64,000 bases of DNA from Liquidambar formosana (Eukaryota > Streptophyta > Magnoliopsida > Saxifragales > Altingiaceae). Location of the stretch: assembly GCA_039720395.1 (NCBI GenBank), contig CM077827.1:22224375-22288374 (forward strand). The letters run 5' to 3'. Both the position numbers and the translations under genes were made by a program. Below, in pieces: positions 45,101 to 50,634 of this stretch; positions within the stretch are counted from its first letter, which is position 1, and each line of letters starts with the position of its first letter. Below the pieces are notes generated by a model. It searched no databases. It saw only the letters and a program-made list of their open reading frames with translations, and was not told the DNA's origin.

Positions 45101-45368
45101 TCGCCAACGCAATGAAAACCGAAACGTACGTCGAATTGTCTTCGGGGTTCTTCCCGTCGGGGTAGAAATATATGGCCCACTGATACCCTCCTACCGTGAA
45201 ATTGTCGCTGGCAATGTGCTTTCCGATGCCCATACCCTTGGCCAGCGAGTAGCCTTGGATCACGAACTTGTGCGAGCTGTTCACCGTCTCCGTCACCGAC
45301 CGCGAGCTCGTTGGCGAGACCATGGGGGTCCGGCTGTTGTCCGGTGGTGGTGGTGTGGACTCGGCCAT
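19693..45368 (-). CDS. BPM: BPM protein: MATH and BTB/POZ domain CUL3 adaptor (4 exons, whole gene)
   Basis: Four exons (45368-44962, 37222-36877, 36743-36464, 19880-19693) join at GT-AG sites in phases 2, 0 and 1 to give 406 codons plus stop, the normal size of plant BPM proteins. Residues ~30-160 form the MATH domain ([47 protein letters not shown]); ~190-310 the BTB/POZ domain ([32 protein letters not shown]); then the C-terminal helices ([30 protein letters not shown]) and a basic tail ending RRVRQRT. In the family, MATH binds substrates (homeodomain-leucine zipper, ERF/DREB and MYB factors) and BTB binds cullin-3, so this is a substrate receptor of a nuclear/cytosolic CRL3 ubiquitin ligase. 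No stop or frameshift is seen. Introns 1 and 3 are 7.7 and 16.6 kb and full of transposons, intron 2 only 133 bp. Closest family member not fixed; BPM4-, BPM1- or BPM2-like are all possible. Confidence 0.92.
20727..20837. repeat. Two-copy direct repeat in BPM intron 3
   Basis: ATATGCTAGGGCACA, one variable base, then GGACACAATTGAATAATG occurs at about 20727 and about 20801 with a 74-base period. No further copies were seen. Confidence 0.65.
21108..21290. mobile_element. MITE-like foldback, family C copy 1
   Basis: The ends are inverted: ATGTTACATGGACTTGGG on the left and the complement of GGGTCCAAGTAACAT on the right. A second copy with the same termini lies at 22571-22756. A target duplication was not resolved. 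Confidence 0.5.
22571..22756. mobile_element. MITE-like foldback, family C copy 2
   Basis: It begins CTACATTACATGGACAC and ends with the inverse, GTCCATGTAACATAGGAG, matching the copy at 21108-21290. The interior carries further short inverted pieces. Confidence 0.5.
23015..23465. repeat. CAC/CATCAC-rich degenerate minisatellite
   Basis: About 450 bases composed mainly of CAC, CAT and ACC triplets in irregular order, almost without G on the plus strand. The open frames here encode only Thr, His, Pro and Ser runs and are not genes. It lies in BPM intron 3. Confidence 0.85.
24310..24651 (-). mobile_element. Complete TRIM retrotransposon, family A
   Basis: On the minus strand: 5' LTR 24651-24539, then a perfect initiator-tRNA-Met type primer site (TGGTATCAGAGC), a ~115-base interior without coding, a purine-rich tract (TGAGGGAGAG) and a 3' LTR (24423-24310). 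LTRs run TG..CA-like (TATTGG.. to ..AACA). ATTTA flanks both sides (24305-24309, 24652-24656). At about 342 bases it is a terminal-repeat retrotransposon in miniature that depends on other elements for its proteins. Confidence 0.88.
25790..25990 (-). mobile_element. Possible LINE 3'-end fragment
   Basis: It contains an AACCCAAGTACACAAGGTAT motif and A-rich text reminiscent of the fragments at 26384 and 42024, which I read as minus-strand L1 3' ends. Boundaries are approximate and the assignment is by resemblance. Confidence 0.3.
26384..26680 (-). mobile_element. LINE 3'-end fragment
   Basis: Closely related in layout to 42024-42310: an ACATGAGACATATACAAGAG motif, then GGGAGTCAACAAAA and ACTACAAAACCACCAA in the same order. 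On the minus strand it gives a hydrophobic tail ending near a poly-pyrimidine/A-type run at 26384-26420. Probably a 5'-truncated L1 insertion in BPM intron 3. Confidence 0.5.
26961..27297. mobile_element. MITE-like foldback, family D
   Basis: The left end (AGCATCTCCAACCATGAGGC) is inverted at the right end (GCCTCACATGGTTGGCAATG, then CTCTAA). Interior pieces (TTGCCTCA, GAGGCAAA) are also self-complementary. GAGCATCTCCAAC-type termini are common in plant MITEs. No clear target duplication was found, so superfamily is open. Confidence 0.6.
27599..27629. repeat. (AT)n microsatellite
   Basis: About 15 AT units in BPM intron 3. Confidence 0.95.
27671..27780 (+). mobile_element. Possible Helitron 5' end
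   Basis: TCTATACTAATATTATAAGC after a host A resembles the 5' terminus of the Helitron at 15768-16321. A GGCCACCTGGCAACC motif is repeated shortly after. No hairpin plus CTRR 3' end could be paired with it, so only the end is proposed. Confidence 0.35.
27781..30150. other. Intronic stretch without recognised gene
   Basis: Part of BPM intron 3. AT-rich; a TTTTTC run at about 28283-28310 and a GGTGTTGG-rich patch at about 29715-29805. Frames are short and unlike known proteins. Confidence 0.5.
30151..30191. repeat. (TC)n microsatellite
   Basis: About 20 uninterrupted TC units, followed by pyrimidine-rich sequence. Confidence 0.95.
30749..31074 (+). mobile_element. TRIM retrotransposon, family A (diverged copy)
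   Basis: 5' LTR 30749-30859 and 3' LTR 30963-31074 both match the 38126 element (GGGAAGTCCCACATCCCAC, then TTTGGGCCTCC and GCTTAGGC). The PBS reads TGGTATCAAAGC (one mismatch) right after the first LTR, and GAGAGGGAG lies before the second. Terminal bases and the interior are degraded and no target duplication survives, so it is older than the other copies. Confidence 0.8.
31170..31302 (-). mobile_element. tRNA-derived SINE-like element
   Basis: Read on the minus strand: a TCCTGGTGGTACCTC box-A-like segment, about 40 bases later TTGGGTTTGATTC (box-B-like), then further sequence ending in GTCACCCC and an A-run (31170-31177). The order and tail are those of a plant SINE. Flanking duplication not found. 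Confidence 0.5.
31303..32599. other. Intronic stretch without recognised gene
   Basis: BPM intron 3. A 104-codon open frame at 31914-32228 is rich in Ser, Thr and Pro with no recognised domain. Pyrimidine-rich sequence at about 32315-32440. Confidence 0.45.
32600..33460 (+). mobile_element. Possible decayed LTR-retrotransposon 5' region
   Basis: A pyrimidine-rich leader (32940-33035) is followed at about 33237 by TTGGTATCATAACC and at about 33274 by TTGGTATCAAAGCA, both resembling the tRNA-Met primer site used by plant LTR elements. A short Ser/Lys-rich frame with stops follows. No second LTR was found. Confidence 0.3.
33737..34042. mobile_element. Tourist-like MITE with TTA target duplication
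   Basis: A 306-base element with ends GGCTATGTTTGGTACACC and the complement of GGTATGCCAAACATAGCC. TTA flanks both sides (33734-33736, 34043-34045). It lies in the first copy of a short tandem duplication (CGGCTGCAAGGTCCTTAGG at 33720 and 34056), which therefore predates it. The truncated copy at 6044 belongs to the same family. Confidence 0.87.
34164..34514 (-). pseudogene. Copia integrase fragment
   Basis: A 116-codon minus-strand frame reads like the C-terminal half of a plant Copia integrase: [28 protein letters not shown], then [20 protein letters not shown] and VHVPLEKK. The upstream catalytic part, protease and RT are absent and the frame loses similarity after the Lys run. It lies in BPM intron 3. 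Confidence 0.75.
34569..35590 (-). pseudogene. Decayed L1 LINE: RT C-terminus and zf-RVT region
   Basis: On the minus strand, from about 35590 down: a [22 protein letters not shown] RT end with the GG.LTLIKS..S..P motif region, then MDVGGLGF, then [18 protein letters not shown], the Cys-containing zf-RVT motif typical of plant L1 ORF2 proteins. Several stops and frameshifts interrupt it. The catalytic RT core is not present. Confidence 0.65.
35591..36463. other. Intronic stretch next to BPM exon 3
   Basis: Start of intron 3 in transcript orientation. AT-rich, with (TA)n near 36413-36428. Nothing coding. Confidence 0.5.
36464..36743 (-). CDS. BPM: BPM exon 3 (second half of BTB, start of C-terminal helices)
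   Basis: The acceptor CCAACAG| precedes [14 protein letters not shown]. It covers the rest of BTB and the following helices ([34 protein letters not shown]) to ENLA, with donor G|GTATAT leaving one base of Ala345. A 133-bp intron separates it from exon 2, with GTGAAA and CCAACAG ends. Confidence 0.93.
36877..37222 (-). CDS. BPM: BPM exon 2 (end of MATH, first half of BTB)
   Basis: The acceptor TTTTATTAG|GG completes Trp136 and continues [17 protein letters not shown]. It runs through the MATH-BTB linker ([19 protein letters not shown]) into the BTB core and ends EPKVFK at donor AAG|GTGAAA. The phase is 0 at the 3' end. Confidence 0.93.
37223..38125. other. Intronic stretch (BPM intron 1, 3' part)
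   Basis: AT-rich sequence without recognised repeats or coding. The intron acceptor lies at its left edge. Confidence 0.5.
38126..38434 (+). mobile_element. Complete TRIM retrotransposon, family A
   Basis: Two 112-base LTRs (38126-38237 and 38323-38434), each TGTTGGGAAGTC.. to ..AAATTTAACA, differ at only a few positions. The PBS TGATATCAGAGC (one mismatch to the usual TGGTATCAGAGC) starts directly after the first LTR, and GAGGGGAAG precedes the second. ATATA flanks both sides (38121-38125, 38435-38439). The 85-base interior codes for nothing. The low LTR divergence makes it the youngest copy in the window. Confidence 0.92.
38450..39282. repeat. Foldback-like element rich in GATATATCGAT
   Basis: Both ends are crowded with ATATCGG/CCGATAT and GATATATCGA words in inverted arrangement (ATATTGGAAATATCGGCC at left, ATCGATACCGATATTTAAG at right). 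The middle is AT-rich with an (AC)n tract near 38890. It behaves like a large non-coding MITE, but exact ends were not fixed. Confidence 0.5.
39467..39764 (-). mobile_element. TRIM-like element, family B, 3' LTR truncated
   Basis: On the minus strand a 152-base LTR (39764-39613) runs TGTTGGCCTAGAG.. to ..GGTTAACA. It is followed by TTGGTATAAGAGCAAGG, a diverged primer site, then AGGTCACAGGTTCGAGTCC, a G-rich tract (CTTGGGGGGGTGAT) and the first 60 bases of a second LTR (TGTTGGCCTAGACTAG, to 39467). The rest of that LTR is missing. The interior looks partly tRNA-like (a box B), which is unusual. Confidence 0.65.
39765..41358. other. Intronic stretch without recognised gene
   Basis: BPM intron 1. 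No coding similarity and no clear repeat found. Confidence 0.45.
41371..41579 (-). mobile_element. tRNA-derived SINE with target duplication
   Basis: On the minus strand it opens GAGGGGTGGACCAAGTGGTC, has TTGGGTTCAACTCCCACC (box B, GGTTCAACTCC) about 45 bases in, and ends in an A/G-rich tail (41371-41392). It is flanked by GGTCCTGGTATC (41359-41370) and GGTCTTGGTATC (41580-41591), a 12-bp target duplication with one mismatch. Confidence 0.8.
42024..42310 (-). mobile_element. LINE 3'-end fragment nested in an L1 remnant
   Basis: Same family as 26384-26680 (CATAAGACATATACAAGAG, GGGAGTCAACAAAAG, GTTACAAAACCACCAA in order). ACTACCATTTGTT occurs on both sides (42008-42020 and 42317-42329), consistent with a target duplication produced by target-primed insertion into the plus-strand L1. 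Confidence 0.6.
42500..42925 (+). pseudogene. F-box-associated (FBA_1) domain fragment inside an L1 remnant
   Basis: The frame at about 42533-42889 reads as part of a plant F-box-associated domain: [20 protein letters not shown], then [24 protein letters not shown] and [10 protein letters not shown]. Similarity continues past an in-frame TGA (42887-42889) as TTLPPDVCT. The F-box itself and the remainder are missing. L1-type sequence lies on both sides in the same orientation. In intact relatives FBA domains bind SCF substrates, but this fragment cannot be functional. Confidence 0.75.
44730..44889. mobile_element. MITE-like foldback, family B
   Basis: The left end GTCAGGTAGGGGTGTTCTGA is inverted at the right end as TATCAGCACATCCCTACCTG. 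The interior (ATGCCCCATGCATTAGCCC, CCCCGTAACCCACC) is shared with 5720-5845 in reverse orientation. It lies 72 bases from the BPM exon 1 donor, within intron 1. Confidence 0.7.
44962..45368 (-). CDS. BPM: BPM exon 1 (MATH domain)
   Basis: Starts at ATG 45368-45366 and encodes residues 1-135 plus two bases of Trp136. The donor is TG|GTATGT. It covers the Pro/Ser-rich N-terminus and nearly all of the MATH domain. It is noticeably GC-richer than the surrounding introns. A long plus-strand open frame across it (45018-45446) is only its shadow. Confidence 0.93.
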
Positions 45369-46220
45369 TTTGGGTCAGGATTGTTGTGGGATTGGAAGGG
45401 TCATAGGGGTTTTTGGAGGGTTCCTGGAGGAATTAAATTGAACTGATGAGAAGAGAAATTTAGGGCTTTTTTCCCCCTTTTTTTTTCTCTTTCTAAGAAG
45501 CTGATGTTTCTCTCCTTGATTTTTTTGTACTGTCTCGAGGAGGGGAGAATAGGAGGGATGGAAGTATGAAACAAGAGACGGTTTGAAGGGTAACGAAACA
45601 CGCCACCTCAGGTGTCTAGAGGGTTGTGGTAATTTTCTCGAGGTGAACTTTATCAAAAGGGTAATGCCATAGGATTAATGGCAATTCAGTGTGCGTTTGG
45701 CTCATCGAGAGAGTAAGAACACTTTTTAAGAGTTAAAAGTGAGTTTATATATTTTTGGAAATTTTGGCCGGAGTCCCCAGTATAAGATACCTTTTAAAAT
45801 AAGACCCAAAACAAATTTGTTTCTCTCATAACCCCTTTTGAGCATGAATGGACAAACTACCTTTTATATACACCTAACCCATCATTCTCCCTCACTCTCA
45901 CCCCCTATGGTCTCTCTTTTTCTCTCTCTCGCACATTACGTTATCTTTCTCTTCCATGGTTACCATCCAGCGATCGAACTCTGAACCATCTACCGACCAT
46001 TATTCGACCTCCAACAACCCTATCACTGACCTTCTCCATCTCTGACAACCTCTATGAGATTTGTGACTCTTCTCTGCCTTCATCTCAGCAAAAAAGCAAG
46101 CCCTAACCCATCACACCAGTTAGATCACCATCTTCTTCATTCATCTTCTCCTCCTCTTCCTCTTCTTCTTTGAAACTTGTTCCTATTTAGAATGGAGAAA
46201 AAATAGGCATAATATAAAAC
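45369..46220. other. BPM 5' UTR, promoter region and unassigned sequence
   Basis: Sequence to about 45720 is the likely BPM leader and core promoter. Beyond, from about 45690 (GTGCGTTTGGCTCATCG) a larger repeat may begin whose other end resembles 49080-49100 (complement TACGTTTGGCATACC). Proline/serine-rich frames at 45900-46150 look like low-complexity by-products. Confidence 0.4.
45744..45751 (-). promoter_or_regulatory. Possible TATA box of the BPM gene
   Basis: TATATAAA on the minus strand about 376 bases upstream of the start codon, leaving a pyrimidine/purine-rich leader of plausible length. Start-site evidence is absent, and in AT-rich DNA such matches are common. Confidence 0.3.
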
Positions 46221-46221
46221 G

Positions 46222-46575
46222 CTATCTACAGCAAATAGTAACAGTTTACTATGTTGGCTATAAAAAATAGCATTTCTCGTGCTACTAAAATTTCTACAGC
46301 AAATAGTAATAGTTTACTATGTTGGCTATAAAAAAAATTGTTGTTTCTCATGCCATTGAAATTTCTATAGTACATAGTAACAGTTTACTATTTTGATTAT
46401 AAAAAACTTTTGTTTCTCGTGCTACTAAAATTTTTACAGTAAATAGTAACAATTTATTATTTTGATTATAAAAAATAGCATTTTTCGTGCTATTAAAATT
46501 TCTGCAGCAAATAGTAATAGATTACTATGTTGGCTATTAAAAACAGCATTTCTTGTGCTACTACAAATTCTATAA
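46222..46575. repeat. Tandem array, five ~69-bp units each with a small hairpin
   Basis: Units start near 46229, 46297, 46368, 46437 and 46505 (spacing 68-71). Each carries AGTAA(C/T)AGTTTACTAT, an ATAGTAA/TTACTAT palindrome, then GGCTATAAAAAATAGCATTT and GTGCTA. Divergence between units shows that the array is old. It lies 0.9 kb upstream of the BPM start codon. Confidence 0.8.
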
Positions 46576-47157
46576 CAGATAGCCATGGTTGAACAAAAAC
46601 TAAAAAATAAAAAAAGAAAGGGAGAAGATGGCCATGGTTGAACTTTGGTCGGGACAAAGGAAAAAAAATGAAAAGAAGAAAAAGAAAAAGAAGACGACAT
46701 AGAAGAAATAGAGGACATGCATCCATGGCTAGCTGATAATAGATTTGGTGAGGGAGGGAGAAGAGAGAGAAAGAGAGAAGAGAACGATAGGTGGTGGAAG
46801 GGGAGATGATGGTGGCCCGTCAGAGAAGAGGAGTCGCTTGGCCGTCATCAGAGAGATGTTGCTAGTGGGAACCAAGGGAGAGTGGTAGCCATCGTCGGAA
46901 AAGAGCCGTCGCCGATGGGAGTTGTTGCCGGTGGAACTATGTGAGAAAGAATAACCCAAAACAAGTATGATAAATAGAAAAGGCTAAAACAAGAATTTCC
47001 ATATATATATATATATATATATATATTTCTTTATGCTGAAAGAATCTCTTTTAAATGGGTTTATGGAGTTAAAAAGTCTTATGGTGGGTTTATTGTTAAA
47101 TGCAGTCCCCTATTAGGGGTAATTGCTAATTTCCCCTATATTTTAAGAGTGTTTGAT
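46576..47157. other. Low-complexity purine-rich region
   Basis: AAGAAA/GAGAGA-rich sequence with minus-strand Ser/Pro/Phe-rich open frames that have no domain similarity, followed by (AT)n at about 47001-47026. Probably part of a larger repeat interrupted by the solo LTR at 47163. Confidence 0.5.
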
Positions 47158-47162
47158 GGGTC

Positions 47163-48818
47163 TGTTAGTTGTATGCCCTACAGTCAATCATGAAGATGAT
47201 ACTTTAGGGATAATGAATAATCAATTGATTTCATTTATTGTTAATTACATTTATTATTAATTTAATAAAAGGATTTTCTATGATGTTTGTTCTATTCTTT
47301 ATATTTACATGGTATTTCTATGGAGTTAGAGTTGAGACTATGAAATTACAATGAGTTGTGATTTTGAGACTATATATATATCTCTGTACTATACTTACTA
47401 AATCATTCCTAATTGAAGGTTCAATATGATGGACAATAATGAACCATAGGACTACCACATGTTAGGTTGGCACTATAGGAGGATAGCTGGTCTCAAGCTA
47501 TTTGTATGCATACACTATAACCAATATGTGGGTGTGTATTACATGAATAAGTACACTGAATAACCATAGAATATGAGATCAACTGAATGGAGTTTTAACT
47601 GTCTGTCAATCAGTTTCTCATAGTTACAGTGGAACAAATAATCTTTAGACCTAAGACACCATAGTTGTCTTATGTATATAGCCTTAGAAGTTTGATAACA
47701 CTAAGTGTAGATTCCTATGGGGTTTACAAAGGTGTTCATTAGCGCTGTTGATATTTGTGTGAAGGCATGTGAGTGATCAATAAGGAATCCACACTCTTAG
47801 TAAAAGGGAGAGAATGTTTCACATAACATTCATAAAATAACTTATAAAGTCTATGGCCATGGTAAGATGGTTATGGAAAGAAGTTTTCATAGTGTATTAA
47901 TGAGTTGATATTCATGAATGAGTGTAAAGAATTAAACTAAGGATTTGACAGAATTCCATGTCCTATTAGTTTAATCAGAGACATTGTATAGATGAAAGGA
48001 TATAATTGTAACCTTAAGCTGTAACTGAAGGGTTCTTTGTTCGATATTTATTCACCTCATCAAGGATCACACCTATAAGCCATTGCTAGATGTTACTCAT
48101 GGTTAGTAGAAGCTCTAATTGATATAAGTAAGTTATAATCGATTAGGGAATTGGAAGTTATTCCAATTAGACCCTTAATGAAAAGTGTTCCATTGTGCAC
48201 ACCTTGTGTTATTCCTACTACTTGATGATATGAACCCAATGGGTCACACACTGATCATGCAAAGAGGGACTTTAAAGTTTTGAGAGATAGGGCAAGATTG
48301 AATAAGAAGAGTTCTAGAGGGCCACACTTGTATTAGATATAAGAAGGAGAGGTTAAATTGCAATTTAGAGAAGTTACAAGTTAGAATCCCTTTGGGATTC
48401 CTCCCCTTATGGCCAGCCCTCCCTTGGTGGCTATATAAAGCCACACTAGCATGTGGCATGCACACTTGGATTCACTCTCTCTAAGCCCTAGCCGAATTTG
48501 GAGAAGCTCTCTTTCTCTCTTATTTCTTCTCCTCTTCTAGCATTCAACAAGAAGAATTAAAAGGAAGCTTGAAGGCCTTTGCTAGGTGTGGATAGTGTTA
48601 GAGGCAGGACACTTGTGTTGCTCAATCATTGCTGTTCAGAAATTTAAAGCTTGGAGTTTGAAGACTTGAATCAACTGTAGGTGCTCTAACCTTTCTTCTA
48701 GTTAGGGTTATGTTTTGTATGAATCACAATTAGATTCATGGGTTTAAGGAATTGAATTATGATTTTTGTTTATTATTATGTTTCGCTTCGTAGTATTTTT
48801 CTACATCAATTCCTTACA
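47163..48818 (+). mobile_element. Solo LTR, 1656 bp, target duplication GGGTC
   Basis: It begins TGTTAGTTGTATGCCC and ends TTCCTTACA, with GGGTC on both sides (47158-47162, 48819-48823). A CTATATAAAG box at 48431-48440 followed by a pyrimidine-rich leader fits the U3/R junction of a plus-oriented LTR. Without it, flanking text reads TTTGATGGGTCATTTAAC. A second, truncated copy lies at 54035-54923. No internal domain is attached and the superfamily is unknown. Confidence 0.85.
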
Positions 48819-49111
48819 GGGTCATTTAACAAAAAGTCTTTTTTTTAAAAATAAAATTAATAAAAAAAAAACTACTTTTCAAAATGCTAATTGTGAAAAA
48901 AAAAAGAAAAAAAAAAGGCATTTCCAAATTTATTTTTATTTGTCATATTTATCTTTACTTTCCAACCTTTTTAACAAAAAATCACTTCAAAGTATGTGTT
49001 CACCGAATATTAATTTTCTTTCAAATGCCTTTTTAAAAAATTACTTTTTGAAAATTCTTTTGGCCTTTCTATTTTGAAACGGTATGCCAAACGTATACTA
49101 TATTATATATA

Positions 49112-49294
49112 GAGAAAGCTTATGATAAAATGGAATGGAATTTTATTTTAGTTGTTTTAAGAAAATCGGGCAACTACGAGAAATTGAGTCAACTAATTTT
49201 GGCTTGTATTTCTTCGGTTAGTAATTTGATTATTATTAATGGAATCCCTGAAAGGCAAATTATTACTTTAAGAAGACCTCAAAAAATACCTTTA
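49112..49294 (+). pseudogene. L1 reverse transcriptase fragment
   Basis: An open stretch reads EKAYDKMEWNFILVVLRKSG, then SQLILACISSVSNLIIINGI, the block around the first catalytic-palm motif of plant L1 RTs (the KAYD..EW motif). It then degrades (RRPQKIPL where RQGDPLSP is usual). The YADD motif is not present. It is an isolated fragment. Confidence 0.75.
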
Positions 49295-49751
49295 AATTTA
49301 TGAACTACATTAGAAGTAAAATTCTTTCAAAAACAAATTTCTTTAAAATTATTAAATTTCAAAACATCTATAGAAGTTGTGTGGTTAACCCATAATACAT
49401 TCTAAAAATATTGAAATGCTAATTAAATAAATACAATAATTTTTCAAATTTCTACTCCATGAAAAATATTGGGGTAACTTACAACTGCCTAATAGGAAAA
49501 ATAATTCCTATACAATAAATGAAGTTTCAAATATCACAGCACATGCATTGTAATTTATATCAAAATAATAGTAAATGAACGTACTAGTACCAATTCTAAA
49601 TTAGACACCTCAAACATCATCCCATGATTAATAATTCAATTTCCAAATGATACCACCATCTCTAGTATCAATCACAATAATTTCTCACATCAAATAATAC
49701 CATTATCATACTAATCAATCATCCTACCTCAAATAGAACTTAACATGCTAA

Positions 49752-49885
49752 TGACCCTTAGGTCTAGTGGCATGTCCCATCCCAATAGGGGTGTGGGATT
49801 TGTCGAGGTCTTGGTTTCAACTCCGCGTGGGTGTATGTGTGAGTGTGTTCTCCTATCATTTGGCAAAATAAAATTTTTTAAAAAA
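49752..49885 (+). mobile_element. tRNA-derived SINE-like element
   Basis: CCTTAGGTCTAGTGGCATG (box-A-like) is followed by GGTCTTGGTTTCAACTCC (box-B-like), then TGTGTGAGTGTGTT and an A-rich tail (49868-49890). Same general layout as the SINE at 41371. Confidence 0.5.
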
Positions 49886-50553
49886 AACATATATATCAAA
49901 ATAACGATCATTTACTATATAAGAATTAAATCCCCTACCTTAGTAATTGTTGTGAATTCAAAGCTTTTATATAAATAAACAAAAAAAAAATTATATGAAC
50001 TCTCCTGTTATTCTCGATCTCTTTCTAAATTATAAGCTCGATCAATTTCCTCTTTGCTCAATGGATGACTCCTAAGGTATTTATAATGTGTAGAGGTGAT
50101 GAGTCATAATTCAATAACTAGACACATGTCTCCCATGCAACTAAGATAGCACAACACAATGACACATGTCTCCCTGCAAACATTTCTCTTCTTAGATCGC
50201 CACCTATCACTCCTATGTAAAGTTTATCTCCCACCATTCGCCACCTAACCATTTCATGCAAAGTCTTAACTTAAAATTGTGACACCTCATTACTACAAAT
50301 GTCACACTAATTCTAGTTTTGACATCTCATACAATTCATGCATGCCTCATGCAATTAAAATTCCTAAATTACATAATTATATATCAATTACTTCAACAAC
50401 AATAATAATATTAAATCTCCATATCAAATAAAGTTTATGCTTCCAAAATGATATAATCAGCGGATCAAAGAATTTTGTATTGAAGCCCAAAGCGAATATC
50501 AGGAGCAATTAAAAGGAAAAAAATTAGCAAAGTGAGAGCCCTTCAAAAGGATA

Positions 50554-50626
50554 GTCCTGGGAGGGATTTAGTCAAGGTGCGCGTAAGTTGGCTCGGACAA
50601 CCTGACCGTCAAACCAAAAAAAAAAG
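50554..50626 (+). mobile_element. Retroposon 3' end with A tail
   Basis: GTCAAGGTGCGCGTAAGTTG, then GCTCGGACAACCTGACCG and an A run, a form seen at the 3' end of plant SINE-like or LINE-derived retroposons. It is immediately left of a solo LTR, whose AGTCC target site follows the A run. Confidence 0.4.
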
Positions 50627-50634
50627 GACAGTCC

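Noticed and set aside
45018..45446. 142-codon plus-strand open frame
   Set aside because: It is the antisense shadow of BPM exon 1; its composition reflects the GC-rich conserved exon and it has no domain of its own.
46434..46959. Minus-strand Ser/Phe/Pro-rich frames
   Set aside because: They arise from AAGAAA/GAGAGA-rich DNA, overlap in several frames and show no domain.
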